Assembly (NCBI GenBank): GCA_018715495.1
Contig: DVLO01000016.1
Span: 1-40,242, forward strand
Reading direction: 5' to 3'
From: Candidatus Limihabitans stercoravium
GTDB taxonomy: Bacteria > Bacillota > Clostridia > Christensenellales > CAG-314
DNA: 40,242 bases
Shown: positions 15,670 through 24,947 of the stretch, piece after piece
How positions within the stretch are numbered: the first letter of the stretch is position 1
Layout of the letters: every line of letters begins with the position of its first letter
Position numbers and translations under genes: made by a program
The notes under the pieces: generated by a model
What the model saw: only the letters and a program-made list of their open reading frames with translations
Databases searched by the model: none
Told to the model about the DNA's origin: nothing

Positions 15670-17823
15670 ATGGATATCAACAGTAAAATTTCCGACGAAT
15701 TACAAGTCAACAAATGGCAGGTAGATGCCGCAGTCAACCTCATCAATGAAGGAAACACCATTCCATTCATTTCACGTTACCGCAAGGAAGCAACAGGCGC
15801 ATTGAACGATGAACAACTGCGCAAACTTTCCGAACGTCTTACCTACCTTACCAACCTTGAAGAAAAGAAAGCACAGGTACTTTCCAGCATTGACCAACAA
15901 GGCAAACTGACAGACGAACTGCGTCAGAAGATCGAAGATGCCGAAACCTTGGTTACAGTAGAAGACCTGTACCGTCCATATCGTCCCAAGCGCAGAACAC
16001 GTGCTACAATTGCCAAGGAAAAGGGACTTGAACCGCTTGCAGGCATCATCTTGCTGCAACGCACGGACAAACCCGTTGAAGAAAGCGCATTGCAGTTTGT
16101 CAACGAAGAAAAAGGCGTTGCAACTGTTGAAGAAGCAATCGAAGGCGCAAAGGACATCATTGCGGAATTTATTTCCGATGAAGCGGATTTCCGCACCAAG
16201 ATTCGCCAACTGACCGAAAAAGAAGGCGTGATGACATCATGCGCCAAGGAAGAAGGTACGCAAAGTGTGTACGAAATGTACTACAATTTCAGCGAACCGG
16301 TCAACAAACTTGCAGGACACCGTATTCTTGCATTGAACCGTGGCGAAAAGGAAAAGATACTTACAGTCAAGATTGTTGCACCTGAAGAAAAGATACTGCA
16401 ATATCTCAACCGTAAGATCATACGTTTTGACAACAAGTACACCAATGACATACTGAAAGCAACGGTAGAAGACGCTTACCGCCGTCTGATTGCCCCATCC
16501 GTTGAAAGAGAAGTACGCAACGCACTTACCGAAAAGGCGGAAGAAGGCGCAATCAACGTATTTGGCAAGAACCTCACTCAACTGTTGATGCAACCGCCCA
16601 TTGTGGGACAAGTTGTATTGGGTTGGGACCCTGCATTCCGTACAGGTTGCAAACTTGCAGTAGTTGACGCTACGGGAAAGGTGCTGGACACAGCTGTCAT
16701 CTTCCCCACAGCTCCCACCACACCTGCCAAGATCGAACAGGCAAAGGAAACATTGCGTTACATCATCAAGAGATACAATGTTTCGTTGATTTCCCTTGGT
16801 AACGGCACAGCATCCAGAGAATCGGAACAAATCATTGTTGACCTTCTAAAGGACATTCCGCAAAAGGTAAGTTACGTAATTGTAAACGAAGCAGGCGCAT
16901 CTGTTTACTCTGCAAGCGAACTTGCGACCAAGGAATTCCCCAACTTCGACGTAGGACAACGCAGTGCGGCGTCCATTGCACGCAGACTGCAAGACCCGCT
17001 TGCCGAACTGGTAAAGATTGACCCCAAGTCCATCGGTGTAGGTCAGTACCAACACGACATGGATCAGAAGAAACTCAACGACACATTGAACGGCGTAGTA
17101 GAAGACTGCGTAAACAAGGTAGGCGTTGACCTCAACACCGCTTCCGCACCGTTGTTGCAATACATCAGCGGTATCAGTTCTTCCATTGCTAAAAACATTG
17201 TAGAGTACCGTGAAAAGAACGGCAAGTTCACCAACCGTGAACAATTGCTCAAAGTCGACAAGTTAGGACCAAAGGCGTACCAACAATGCGCAGGTTTCAT
17301 GCGTATAAAGGGCGGTGACAATGCACTTGACTGCACCAGCGTTCACCCCGAATCCTACGACGTGGCAAGAAAACTGCTTGAAAGTCGCAACATGACTGCA
17401 CAGGACATTCTTGACGGCAAGCTCAAGGGATTGTCACAAAGCATCACCGATTACAAGGAACTTGCAAAGCAACTTGATGTGGGCGAAATGACCCTGAAAG
17501 ACATCGTGTCGGAACTTGAAAAGCCCGCACGTGACCCACGTGACGAAATGCCAAAGCCCATCCTTCGTACCGACGTGCTGGAAATGAAAGACCTTCAGGA
17601 AGGAATGGTTTTGAAAGGAACAGTTCGAAACGTAATTGACTTCGGTGTGTTCGTTGACATCGGCGTGCACCAGGACGGACTTGTCCACATTTCACAAATC
17701 ACAGACAGATACATCAAACACCCGCTTGAAGCAGTGAGCGTCGGAGATGTTGTCAACGTAAAGGTAATGAGCGTTGACCTCAAGAAGAAACGTATTCAAC
17801 TTACAATGCGTTCGGTAAACTGA
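15670..17823 (+). CDS. tex: Tex family S1-domain RNA-binding protein
   Basis: 717-residue Tex/YhgF protein. It has an N-terminal helical region (NKWQVDAAVNLINEGNTIPFISRYRKEATGALN, a hallmark), a YqgF/RuvC-like domain with GWDPAFRTGCKLAVVDATG, helix-hairpin-helix motifs around SSIAKNIVEYREKNGKFTNREQLLKVDKLGPKAYQQCAGF, and a C-terminal S1 RNA-binding domain from LQEGMVLKGTVRNVIDFGVFVDIGVHQDGLVHISQI. Tex-type proteins bind nucleic acids and affect transcription and stress tolerance. The start at MDINSK is chosen for its AAAAAAGGA ribosome binding site; an upstream in-frame start lacks one. Own promoter and terminator. Confidence 0.95.
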   Translation: MDINSKISDELQVNKWQVDAAVNLINEGNTIPFISRYRKEATGALNDEQLRKLSERLTYLTNLEEKKAQVLSSIDQQGKLTDELRQKIEDAETLVTVEDLYRPYRPKRRTRATIAKEKGLEPLAGIILLQRTDKPVEESALQFVNEEKGVATVEEAIEGAKDIIAEFISDEADFRTKIRQLTEKEGVMTSCAKEEGTQSVYEMYYNFSEPVNKLAGHRILALNRGEKEKILTVKIVAPEEKILQYLNRKIIRFDNKYTNDILKATVEDAYRRLIAPSVEREVRNALTEKAEEGAINVFGKNLTQLLMQPPIVGQVVLGWDPAFRTGCKLAVVDATGKVLDTAVIFPTAPTTPAKIEQAKETLRYIIKRYNVSLISLGNGTASRESEQIIVDLLKDIPQKVSYVIVNEAGASVYSASELATKEFPNFDVGQRSAASIARRLQDPLAELVKIDPKSIGVGQYQHDMDQKKLNDTLNGVVEDCVNKVGVDLNTASAPLLQYISGISSSIAKNIVEYREKNGKFTNREQLLKVDKLGPKAYQQCAGFMRIKGGDNALDCTSVHPESYDVARKLLESRNMTAQDILDGKLKGLSQSITDYKELAKQLDVGEMTLKDIVSELEKPARDPRDEMPKPILRTDVLEMKDLQEGMVLKGTVRNVIDFGVFVDIGVHQDGLVHISQITDRYIKHPLEAVSVGDVVNVKVMSVDLKKKRIQLTMRSVN

Positions 17824-17833
17824 TTTAAACACT

Positions 17834-17864
17834 AAAAAAACCGTCTTTTAAAGACGGTTTTTTT
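17834..17864. terminator. Bidirectional intrinsic terminator after tex
   Basis: A near-perfect palindrome: CCGTCTTT (17841-17848) and AAAGACGG (17850-17857) flanked by A7 and T7, so it has a T-tail in either direction. The A/T flanks extend the stem. Confidence 0.9.
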
Positions 17865-18140
17865 AATGCATATAAACTTCAATTTTGCGTGTTTTTTCAC
17901 ACCACGTCATGTAAAAATCTTTACTTTATAAACAACAAGGGCATATACCTTCTGAACACATTTATGTGGTTTAATGCGGTGACTACGCACATTGCAATTA
18001 CAATGGACAATGATGCCTGTAACAGCGCACCAACAGCACAATGCCGAAAACAATGCCGTCGTGGTCAACTTGTACAATACACTTTCTTTCAGAGTTCCCT
18101 TTTATACTACGTCTATTAAATTTGACAACTGTTTAAAGCA

Positions 18141-18174
18141 AAAAAATGGCAGTCAACTTTAACAGTCAACTGCC
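18141..18174 (-). terminator. Intrinsic terminator of the cyclophilin gene
   Basis: On the minus strand an 11-bp stem (two G-U pairs) from 18174 to 18148 with a 5-nt loop is followed by ATTTTTTT. Confidence 0.8.
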
Positions 18175-18181
18175 TTTAACA

Positions 18182-18706
18182 TCAACCCTTGTATTTTACG
18201 GGTGCAGGGTAATCCACCCCGAAAGTTTCCACTTCAGCGTTCTTCATGATTTGCGGTTCAAACGGTCTGTCGGAAAAATCGGTGTACTCATCGGCAATTT
18301 CGTCCACTACGTCCATGCCTTCCACCACTTCGCCGAATGCAGCGTAACTTCCGTCAAGGTGAGGTGCGTCTTCGTGCATGATGAAGAACTGACTTCCTGC
18401 GCTGTTCTTGTCCATTGCTCTTGCCATACTCAGCACGCCTCTTGTGTGCTTCAGAGTATTGGCAAATCCGTTTTGTGAAAATTCCCCCTTGATGGAGTAT
18501 CCGGGACCGCCTGTTCCTGTTCCCTTGGGACATCCGCCCTGAATCATGAATCCCCTGATGATACGGTGGAAACACAATCCGTTGTAAAAACCACTCTTTA
18601 CAAGTGAGATAAAGTTGTTTACAGTGTTTGGTGCAATTTCGGGATACAGTTCGGCAACAATCTTCTTGCCGTTGTTCATTGTAATTGTAACCTTTGGATT
18701 ACTCAT
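18182..18706 (-). CDS. Cyclophilin-type peptidyl-prolyl cis-trans isomerase
   Basis: 174-residue cyclophilin catalysing proline cis-trans isomerisation during protein folding; no signal peptide, so cytosolic. Family motifs are FHRIIRGFMIQGG (active-site Arg in FHRII), GYSIKGEF, GVLSMARAMDKNSAGSQFFIMHEDAPHLDGSYAAFGEVVEGMDVVDEIA. The tryptophan that binds cyclosporin in eukaryotic forms is not seen, as in many bacterial ones. A clear AAAGGAGA precedes the ATG. Single gene with its own promoter, divergent from the aminopeptidase gene. Confidence 0.94.
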   Translation of the reverse strand: MSNPKVTITMNNGKKIVAELYPEIAPNTVNNFISLVKSGFYNGLCFHRIIRGFMIQGGCPKGTGTGGPGYSIKGEFSQNGFANTLKHTRGVLSMARAMDKNSAGSQFFIMHEDAPHLDGSYAAFGEVVEGMDVVDEIADEYTDFSDRPFEPQIMKNAEVETFGVDYPAPVKYKG

Positions 18707-18743
18707 GATGATCTCCTTTAAAATTTCTAGTTTGTTCTACTCT

Positions 18744-18772
18744 ATTAAACCACACAAGCCAAATTTTGACAA
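18744..18772 (-). promoter_or_regulatory. Promoter of the cyclophilin gene
   Basis: Minus-strand -35 TTGTCA (18767-18772) and -10 TTTAAT (18744-18749), spacing 17 nt. Confidence 0.65.
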
Positions 18773-18789
18773 GTTGAACGGGTAATTAT

Positions 18790-18818
18790 TTGACTAAAAC
18801 TATTGCAAGTTGTATAAT
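18790..18818 (+). promoter_or_regulatory. Promoter of the M29 aminopeptidase gene
   Basis: -35 TTGACT (18790-18795) and -10 TATAAT (18813-18818), spacing 17 nt, divergent from the cyclophilin promoter. Confidence 0.8.
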
Positions 18819-18852
18819 GTTTTAAAATATTGTAAACAAGGAGATTTTATAT

Positions 18853-20085
18853 ATGCTATCTGCTCAAAAAATGGAAAAATTTGCAGAACTTGCTGTCACA
18901 ATTGGCGCAAATATGCAAAAAGGACAGGAAGTAGTAATCCGTTGTGACGTCAACTGTCAGGAATTTGCTCACCTTATCGCTAAGAAGGCGTACGAATTGG
19001 GTGCTAAACAAGTACTGATGCAATGGCGTGACGAACAACTTTCCCGTCTGTCCATGCTTCACGCCGACACAGAAACACTGTGCGACATTCCCGAATACAC
19101 CATTCAACAACTTCAATACTTCATTGATCACAAGTGTTGTCTTATATCTATTTCGGCAGGCGATCCCAACATCTACAAGGGTTGCGATCCCGAAAAGTTG
19201 GCAAAGGTAAACGTTGCTTCCAGCAAGGCAATGGCTGAATTCCGTAAGGCTACAATGTCCAACTATCTTCGTTGGACAATTGTGTCCGTACCTACTGCAG
19301 GTTGGGCTAAACAAGTGTTCCCCAACGATCCTGTGGACGTTGCTATCGACAAGATGTGGGACAGCATTGCTTCCATCATGCGCTTGAACGAAGAAGATCC
19401 CGTTGAAGCATGGAGAAAGCACATTGCAACACTTCACCGCAGAGCTGATTTCCTGAACGCACACAACTTCAAGTACATCCACATGACATCCGCTAACGGT
19501 ACAGACTTGAAGGTCGGTCTTGCTAAGGATCACCTGTGGCTTGCTGCCGAAGAAATGGGACAGGACGGCTTGAAGTTCACAGCCAACATGCCCACAGAAG
19601 AAATCTTCACAGCTCCTCACAAGGACCACGTTGACGGTGTTGTAAAGAACGCACTTCCTCTTGTAAACAACGGAAACATCATCGACGGTTTCAGCCTGAC
19701 ATTCAAGGACGGCAAGGTTGTTGACTTCTCAGCCGAAACAGGTTACGAAGCATTGAAGGGATTGCTTTCCACAGACGAAGGCGTGCTTCACCTTGGTGAA
19801 ATTGCACTTCTGGGCAAGAACTCCCCCATTGCAGAAAGCGGAATACTGTTCTACAACACATTGTTTGACGAAAACGCAAGTTGCCACCTTGCATTCGGTA
19901 AGGCTTACCCCACAACAGTCAAGAACGGCAACGACAAGACCAAGGAAGAACTTCAGGAAATGGGCGTAAACGACAGCCTGCAACACGTTGACTTCATGGT
20001 CGGAACTAAAGACATCAACATCAAGGGCGTTGGTTTCGACGGTAGCGAAACAGTGCTGTTTGTAGATGGCGAATGGGTTATCTGA
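18853..20085 (+). CDS. M29 family leucyl aminopeptidase
   Basis: 410-residue metallo-aminopeptidase of the M29 (AmpS/PepS, aminopeptidase T) family, releasing N-terminal amino acids from peptides in the cytosol. The metal and active-site regions are recognisable: MPTEEIFTAPHKDHVDGVV (two Glu), SAETGYEAL, HLGEIALLGKNSPI, and FYNTLFDENASCHLAFGKAY (His and acidic ligands). Length fits the family. Start ATG has AAGGAG at proper distance. It is followed by a strong terminator at 20102-20125, so it is transcribed alone. Confidence 0.94.
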   Translation: MLSAQKMEKFAELAVTIGANMQKGQEVVIRCDVNCQEFAHLIAKKAYELGAKQVLMQWRDEQLSRLSMLHADTETLCDIPEYTIQQLQYFIDHKCCLISISAGDPNIYKGCDPEKLAKVNVASSKAMAEFRKATMSNYLRWTIVSVPTAGWAKQVFPNDPVDVAIDKMWDSIASIMRLNEEDPVEAWRKHIATLHRRADFLNAHNFKYIHMTSANGTDLKVGLAKDHLWLAAEEMGQDGLKFTANMPTEEIFTAPHKDHVDGVVKNALPLVNNGNIIDGFSLTFKDGKVVDFSAETGYEALKGLLSTDEGVLHLGEIALLGKNSPIAESGILFYNTLFDENASCHLAFGKAYPTTVKNGNDKTKEELQEMGVNDSLQHVDFMVGTKDINIKGVGFDGSETVLFVDGEWVI

Positions 20086-20101
20086 TGACGCATTAATCAG
20101 G

Positions 20102-20129
20102 GCGGACAGCGGCAAAGCTGTCCGCTTTT
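20102..20129 (+). terminator. Intrinsic terminator of the aminopeptidase gene
   Basis: GCGGACAGC (20102-20110) pairs with GCTGTCCGC (20117-20125), loop GGCAAA, followed by TTTTCT. Confidence 0.85.
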
Positions 20130-20209
20130 CTGCACTCTGTACACATTCAGTTACATTTAAGTGATAAAATTTACAATATAGTAAATTGGGAGTAAAAGAG
20201 GATTTCTAT

Positions 20210-20884
20210 ATGAAAGTACTAATTATAGATGATGAAGTAAAACTTGCAGACGCACTTGCAGAGTTGTTTAAACAAAACAAAATACTTGCCGACGTCGTTT
20301 ACGACGGCGAAGACGGATTGTTTTACGCTAAAAACGGAGACTACGATGTAATCATACTTGACGTAATGATGCCCCACATGAACGGATACGAAGTGGTACA
20401 GCGTCTGCGTCAGAACAAAAACAATGTGCCGGTAATCATGCTGACCGCCAAGGAAGAAGTCAGCGCACGTGTCAAGGGACTTGACTGCGGAGCAGACGAC
20501 TACCTCACCAAGCCATTTGCTACCGAAGAACTGCTTGCCAGAGTCAGAGCATTGGCACGCCGTCAATCGGAAATGATTTACGACACGATCAGCTACAAGG
20601 ACATCACACTGAACACATCCAACTACAAGCTGGAATGCGGCAACAAGAGTGTCAGCCTTGGTGCTAAGGAATACGAAATACTGAAGTTGTTGCTTACCAA
20701 CCCCACGCAGGTAATCAGTAAAGACACCATCATTTCCAAGGTGTGGGGATTAGACTGCGACATAACCGAAAACAACGTAGAAGCGTACATGTCCTTTATT
20801 CGCAAGAAGTTGTTTTACGTCGGAAGCAAACTCAACATATTGACAAAGCGTATGCTTGGTTACTACCTGGAGATGGAAGAGTGA
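20210..20884 (+). CDS. OmpR/PhoB-family response regulator
   Basis: 224-residue response regulator. The receiver domain (1 to about 118) has IDDE acidic residues, the phospho-acceptor Asp in VIILDVMMPHMNG (D51), MLTAKEE and the conserved Lys in LTKPF. The C-terminal winged helix (about 130-224) carries SLGAKEYEILKLLLTNP, ISKDTIISKVWG, ENNVEAYMSFIRKKL and a terminal beta hairpin. The start at 20210 is chosen because AGAGGA precedes it; eight further upstream residues are possible but lack a site. It overlaps the sensor kinase gene by 4 nt. Promoter not convincing by eye. Confidence 0.93.
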   Translation: MKVLIIDDEVKLADALAELFKQNKILADVVYDGEDGLFYAKNGDYDVIILDVMMPHMNGYEVVQRLRQNKNNVPVIMLTAKEEVSARVKGLDCGADDYLTKPFATEELLARVRALARRQSEMIYDTISYKDITLNTSNYKLECGNKSVSLGAKEYEILKLLLTNPTQVISKDTIISKVWGLDCDITENNVEAYMSFIRKKLFYVGSKLNILTKRMLGYYLEMEE

Positions 20885-22104
20885 TTACTAAACTCAGAAA
20901 TAAAATCATCATCATAAACGTTGCCTTGATGGGATTGATACTGCTTACTGCACTGATTACGGTATTTACCATTGGTTTTACCAGGCTGAAGAAGGATTCC
21001 GACACACGATTGTCCACAGCATTGCAGTACGACTTAAATGATGGACATTACACCGACAACCCACTGTTTAGAGACATCACATTGATTGTGTACGATTCCG
21101 AAAACAGGACGTTGACGGAATTCTACAACAATGCGTCCATTGACATTCCCGAAGACCAGATATTCAACCACCTCAGAAACATCGTACATCAGAACGAAAG
21201 CGGATTCTACATGCCGCTGCAGTGTTACTACAAGTACACTTACGAAGGGGATATTTTCAAGTTGGCTTTACTCAATGTCCAGCAAAACAGCATGGGAACA
21301 TTTTCCTTCTTTTCGGTACTGACTTGCGTGATAAGTTTGTTGTGCTACTTCGTTGTAAGTTACATTCTGGCAAACATTGCATTGAAACCGGTTGAAGAAA
21401 ACTGGAAACAGCAAAAGCAGTTCATCGCCGACGCTTCGCACGAACTCAAGACGCCACTGTCAGTAATCATGGCAAATACCGAAATTATTGCTTCTCACCC
21501 CGATTCAACGGTGGAAAGTCAGATGAAATGGATTGAGAACACACGTTCGGAATCCAAACGCATGGCGGAACTTGTTTCCAACCTGCTGTTCATTGCCAAG
21601 TCAGACGACGGTTTCCGTGTACAGATGTCCAACACCAACCTCAGCGATTGCATTGACAGCATGGTACTTAACTTCGAATCCAAGTTCTACGAAAATCACA
21701 AAAACTTCCATTACGACATCAAGCCTGACCTGTTCATTAACGGAAACGATTCGCAGATAAAGCAGCTTGTTTCCATACTTCTTGACAACGCCAACAAGTA
21801 TTCAAGTGACGACGGAAACATCGAACTGATGCTGGACAGCACTCCTAAAACCGCAATACTTACGGTATCCAACGACAGTCAACCGTTGACGGACTTGCAA
21901 CTGCACCACCTCTTTGACCGTTTCTACACAATTGACCAATCAAGAAACAAGGGCAATGCAGGTAACGGACTTGGTTTGTCCATTGCAAAGGTAATTTGCG
22001 AAAATCACAACGGACGTATCAATGCGGAATACAGTGAAAACAGACTGACATTCACTGCAGTGTTCCCATTGAACAAGAAATCTTCAAAAAACAAGAACAA
22101 CTGA
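20881..22104 (+). CDS. Sensor histidine kinase
   Basis: 407-residue membrane histidine kinase starting at GTG 20881, in a GTGA overlap with the response-regulator stop. Transmembrane segments at about 9-33 and 142-167 flank an extracellular domain of about 110 residues. The H-box FIADASHELKTPLSVIMANTE (phospho-His about 187), N-box QLVSILLDNANKYS and G-box GNGLGLSIAKVI are intact. No clear HAMP domain is seen. It forms a two-component pair with the upstream regulator; the signal is unknown. An in-frame open stretch reaches farther upstream inside the regulator, but the coupled GTG is far more plausible. Confidence 0.92.
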   Translation: MITKLRNKIIIINVALMGLILLTALITVFTIGFTRLKKDSDTRLSTALQYDLNDGHYTDNPLFRDITLIVYDSENRTLTEFYNNASIDIPEDQIFNHLRNIVHQNESGFYMPLQCYYKYTYEGDIFKLALLNVQQNSMGTFSFFSVLTCVISLLCYFVVSYILANIALKPVEENWKQQKQFIADASHELKTPLSVIMANTEIIASHPDSTVESQMKWIENTRSESKRMAELVSNLLFIAKSDDGFRVQMSNTNLSDCIDSMVLNFESKFYENHKNFHYDIKPDLFINGNDSQIKQLVSILLDNANKYSSDDGNIELMLDSTPKTAILTVSNDSQPLTDLQLHHLFDRFYTIDQSRNKGNAGNGLGLSIAKVICENHNGRINAEYSENRLTFTAVFPLNKKSSKNKNN

Positions 22105-22130
22105 AATTGATTGCAGATTACATTTAAACA

Positions 22131-22176
22131 AAAAAAACTCCGACATTTGGGGTGTACCCCAAAAGTTGGAGTTTTT
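22131..22176. terminator. Bidirectional intrinsic terminator between kinase and HAD operon
   Basis: Arms 22133-22152 and 22157-22176 pair with one A/A mismatch and a TGTA loop. T-runs follow on both strands, so it ends both the two-component operon and the convergent six-gene operon. Confidence 0.88.
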
Positions 22177-22278
22177 ATTTACTTACTTTTACAAATATTT
22201 GTCGGAAGTGACCTGCTGTCATTAAGTAATTGTGCTACAAAACGCATCAATTTTAATACAACGTGGGTGCTTTTTACA

Positions 22279-22926
22279 TCACTTAGACAGTATTGCATTC
22301 AGTAGTTGCCGGCAGTCGTCTACTATTTCCGTTGCACCGTGGTTGACAAGAAACTCCCTGTCTTTAAATCCCCAGCTTACACTTATACAATACAGCCCTG
22401 CGTTGCGTGCGGTCTCAATGTCAACTTCACTGTCGCCAACAAATAGAGCGTCTTCCTTGGCAACGGCAAATTTATCCAATATCATGAAAACGCCTGTCGG
22501 GTCAGGTTTCTTCGCCTTGCCCGTGTACGTTCCCTGGGCATAGGCAATGCTGTCTCCGAAATAACTGTGACACAGCGGCCCTACATTTTCGTGTGGTTTG
22601 TTGGAAAATACTGTGCATGCAATGCCCTTTTCATTCAACTTGTCCAGCATTTCGGCAATACCCGGGTAGGGCTTGGTGTTGTCCTGTCTGTGCCTGCCGT
22701 AGAAGTAGTCGAAACCGTCAAGTGCCTTGGACAAAAGATGTTCATTTCCCTGTCCCATGGCACGGATCATCAGCTTTTCCGCTCCGTTTCCCACCATTTG
22801 TCGTACTTCGTCCAACGTGCGTGTGGGGAGATTTAATTGTTCCAGTGAGTAATTGACGGCGTTTTTCAGATCGTCAAGAGTGTTTAGCAATGTGCCGTCA
22901 AGGTCAAATACTACAAGTTTTTTCAT
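22279..22926 (-). CDS. HAD-family phosphatase (phosphoglycolate phosphatase-like)
   Basis: 215-residue haloacid-dehalogenase-type hydrolase. Motif I is FDLDGTLLNT with the nucleophile Asp, motif II is the Ser in VFSNKP, motif III the Lys in KKPDPTGV, motif IV GDSEVDIETARNAG. The helical cap after motif I is the C1 type of Gph/PpaX proteins (phosphoglycolate or pyrophosphate phosphatases). Exact substrate cannot be read from sequence. Last gene of the operon, 3 nt after sdaA. Confidence 0.87.
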   Translation of the reverse strand: MKKLVVFDLDGTLLNTLDDLKNAVNYSLEQLNLPTRTLDEVRQMVGNGAEKLMIRAMGQGNEHLLSKALDGFDYFYGRHRQDNTKPYPGIAEMLDKLNEKGIACTVFSNKPHENVGPLCHSYFGDSIAYAQGTYTGKAKKPDPTGVFMILDKFAVAKEDALFVGDSEVDIETARNAGLYCISVSWGFKDREFLVNHGATEIVDDCRQLLNAILSK

Positions 22927-22929
22927 AAT

Positions 22930-24114
22930 TCATCCTTTGTAAAGTTTGGCAAGTCCTGATTTGGCTGTTTCACGGTAGCCTTCGCCAAGATCTTTACCTG
23001 TTTCATACATTGTCATGATTACCGTGTCCAGCGTAATTTTTCTGGAATCGGCAAGAAACGTCGCAAGTCTCATTGCATTGATGGCACGCATTGCCGACAC
23101 GGCATTACGTTCAATGCAGGGTATCTGCACCAGACCATTTACCGGGTCACATGTCAACCCAAGGTGATGCTCAAGTGCAACTTCCGCTGCGTATTCAATC
23201 TGTTCAATCGTCATACCGCGCATTTCCGCAAGACCGGCGCTTGCCATTGCACAAGCCGTACCTATTTCAGCCTGGCATCCACATTCCGCACCGCTGATTG
23301 ATGCGTTGGTCTTGACAATGTTTCCCACAATACCTGCCGTAAGCAGTCCGTTTACAATTGTTTCATCGTCAAAGCCGTTCTGCAGCTGAAAGTATCTGAA
23401 CGTAGCGGGCAACACTCCGCACGAACCGCATGTAGGCGCCGTTACCACCTCTGCACCGTCGGCATTTTGTTCACCGACTGCAAATGCGTAGGCGGAAACA
23501 AGTCTGTCTTCAGTGGTCTGCGGATCTTCATTGGCATCCACTACAAGCAATCTTTTTGCACGACGTTGCACTCCAAGTCCACCTTCCAATTCTCCTTCAG
23601 CGGAAAGTCCTTCTTCAATGTTTTTCAACATCACGTGCCAGATGTTTTTCATGTAATTCCTGATGTCCTTTCCTTCGCGCTGCTCTGCATATTGCCACAG
23701 TCTCATGTTGTGTTTGCGACAGTAGTCGGCAATGTGTTTGAAAGTATTAAGGTCGTAAACTTCCTGATGTTCGGCAGGGCTTTCACCTGCGATTACGATT
23801 TCTCCACCGCCGATACTGAACACCTGCATCCTGTCCACTGTATCGCTGTAAATTGCGTAGAAATCCATTGTGTTGGGATGAACACAGGGACTTTCCGTAT
23901 CGAACACCACTTCACAGTTACCTAGCACACGTCTGAGTGCTCTGTCTGTGCCGTGCCCCTTTCCTGTAAGCGCAAGAGATCCGTACAGCACTACTTTAAA
24001 GTGCGTGCAATCGGGATGTTTGTTCAAAAACAGCCTTGCTGCCTTAGCAGGTCCCATTGTGTGAGAGCTGGATGGTCCGACTCCCACCTTGTACAACTGT
24101 CTTAAGGATTTCAT
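22930..24114 (-). CDS. sdaA: Iron-sulfur L-serine dehydratase (single chain)
   Basis: Deaminates L-serine to pyruvate and ammonia using an oxygen-sensitive [4Fe-4S] cluster; 394 residues. The N-terminal beta domain starts with VGPSSSHTMGPAKAA; the alpha domain contains APTCGSCGVLPA, GAECGCQAEIG and LTCDPVNGLVQIPC. C280, C322 and C333 have spacings 42 and 11, identical to the cluster-binding cysteines known in single-chain enzymes. The coding region is shorter than the 450-residue E. coli enzymes. It overlaps the start of nothing but begins 4 nt inside the dtd stop (ATGA-type coupling). Gives the operon a serine-to-pyruvate catabolic step. Confidence 0.95.
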   Translation of the reverse strand: MKSLRQLYKVGVGPSSSHTMGPAKAARLFLNKHPDCTHFKVVLYGSLALTGKGHGTDRALRRVLGNCEVVFDTESPCVHPNTMDFYAIYSDTVDRMQVFSIGGGEIVIAGESPAEHQEVYDLNTFKHIADYCRKHNMRLWQYAEQREGKDIRNYMKNIWHVMLKNIEEGLSAEGELEGGLGVQRRAKRLLVVDANEDPQTTEDRLVSAYAFAVGEQNADGAEVVTAPTCGSCGVLPATFRYFQLQNGFDDETIVNGLLTAGIVGNIVKTNASISGAECGCQAEIGTACAMASAGLAEMRGMTIEQIEYAAEVALEHHLGLTCDPVNGLVQIPCIERNAVSAMRAINAMRLATFLADSRKITLDTVIMTMYETGKDLGEGYRETAKSGLAKLYKG

Positions 24115-24551
24115 TTTTTCTCCATCAATATGGTTACAGGTCCGTCGTTGACCTGTGTGATTGTCATATCTGCGCCAAATACACCGTATCTGACAGGCAC
24201 ACCCTCATTTTCCAGAAGTTTACCTGCGTCAAGATACATTTGTTTAGCAATGTCCGGACGTTCGGCAAGTTCGAACCCCGGACGATTGCCCCTGCTTGTA
24301 TCCGCCATCAATGTAAACTGCGAAACAAGTAAAATTTCCCCGCCTACATCCTTGACGGAAAGATTCATCTTGCCATTTTCATCGGAAAAGATACGCATGT
24401 TAGCAATCTTTCTTGCAAGATACGCACTGCTGTCTTGAACGTCGCCCTTTTCCACGCCCCAGTACACAACCATTCCGTGTCCGATACTTGACACGACGCT
24501 GCCGTCCACTTCAAGCACCGCACTTTTTACACGTTGAATTACTGCCTTCAT
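24111..24551 (-). CDS. dtd: D-aminoacyl-tRNA deacylase
   Basis: 146-residue DTD enzyme that removes D-amino acids mischarged on tRNA. Hallmarks are MKAVIQRVKSA at the N-terminus, the SQFTL motif (LLVSQFTLMADTSRGNRPGF) and the C-terminal NDGPVTI with the cis Gly-Pro used for chiral selection. Cytosolic homodimer in the family. It lies 5 nt after mgsA and overlaps sdaA by 4 nt. Confidence 0.96.
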   Translation of the reverse strand: MKAVIQRVKSAVLEVDGSVVSSIGHGMVVYWGVEKGDVQDSSAYLARKIANMRIFSDENGKMNLSVKDVGGEILLVSQFTLMADTSRGNRPGFELAERPDIAKQMYLDAGKLLENEGVPVRYGVFGADMTITQVNDGPVTILMEKK

Positions 24552-24556
24552 GATTG

Positions 24557-24931
24557 TTAAATTTCGTTGTTTTTAAGGGCCGTAAGCATGATTTCGGCAC
24601 TTTTTACATTGGTTGCAAGGGGAATGTTCTGAACGTCGCACAATCTCAGCAATGCAGATACGTCCGGTTCGTGAGGCTGACTTGTCAACGGGTCACGCAG
24701 GAAAACAACAAGATCAAGCAGACCGTCGGCAATCATTGATCCTATTTGTTGGTCGCCGCCCAGAGGACCACTCTTCATGCGTGTGATCTTCAAACCTGTT
24801 TCGCCCATTACAAGAGTACCTGTAGTACCTGTTGCAAACAAGGTGTGTTTAGCAAGAACATCCTTGTACTTGATGGCAAGGTCAATCATGAGATTTTTCT
24901 TTTTGTCGTGTGCGATAAGTGCAATTTTCAT
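24557..24931 (-). CDS. mgsA: Methylglyoxal synthase
   Basis: Converts dihydroxyacetone phosphate to methylglyoxal and phosphate, a phosphate-releasing bypass of lower glycolysis. 124 residues, all catalytic signatures visible: [26 protein letters not shown] (with the catalytic Asp), [12 protein letters not shown] (with the catalytic His) and NIPLATN. The start is preceded by AAAGGGG. It sits in the six-gene operon between the esterase and dtd. Confidence 0.96.
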   Translation of the reverse strand: MKIALIAHDKKKNLMIDLAIKYKDVLAKHTLFATGTTGTLVMGETGLKITRMKSGPLGGDQQIGSMIADGLLDLVVFLRDPLTSQPHEPDVSALLRLCDVQNIPLATNVKSAEIMLTALKNNEI

Positions 24932-24947
24932 CTTTTTTACCCCTTTA

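Larger units (their letters stand above)
17824..18181. other. Intergenic stretch between convergent tex and cyclophilin genes
   Basis: Apart from the two terminator hairpins at its ends (17834-17864 and 18148-18174), about 280 nt hold no gene, promoter or repeat that I can support. The two flanking genes converge, so no promoter is expected. Confidence 0.55.
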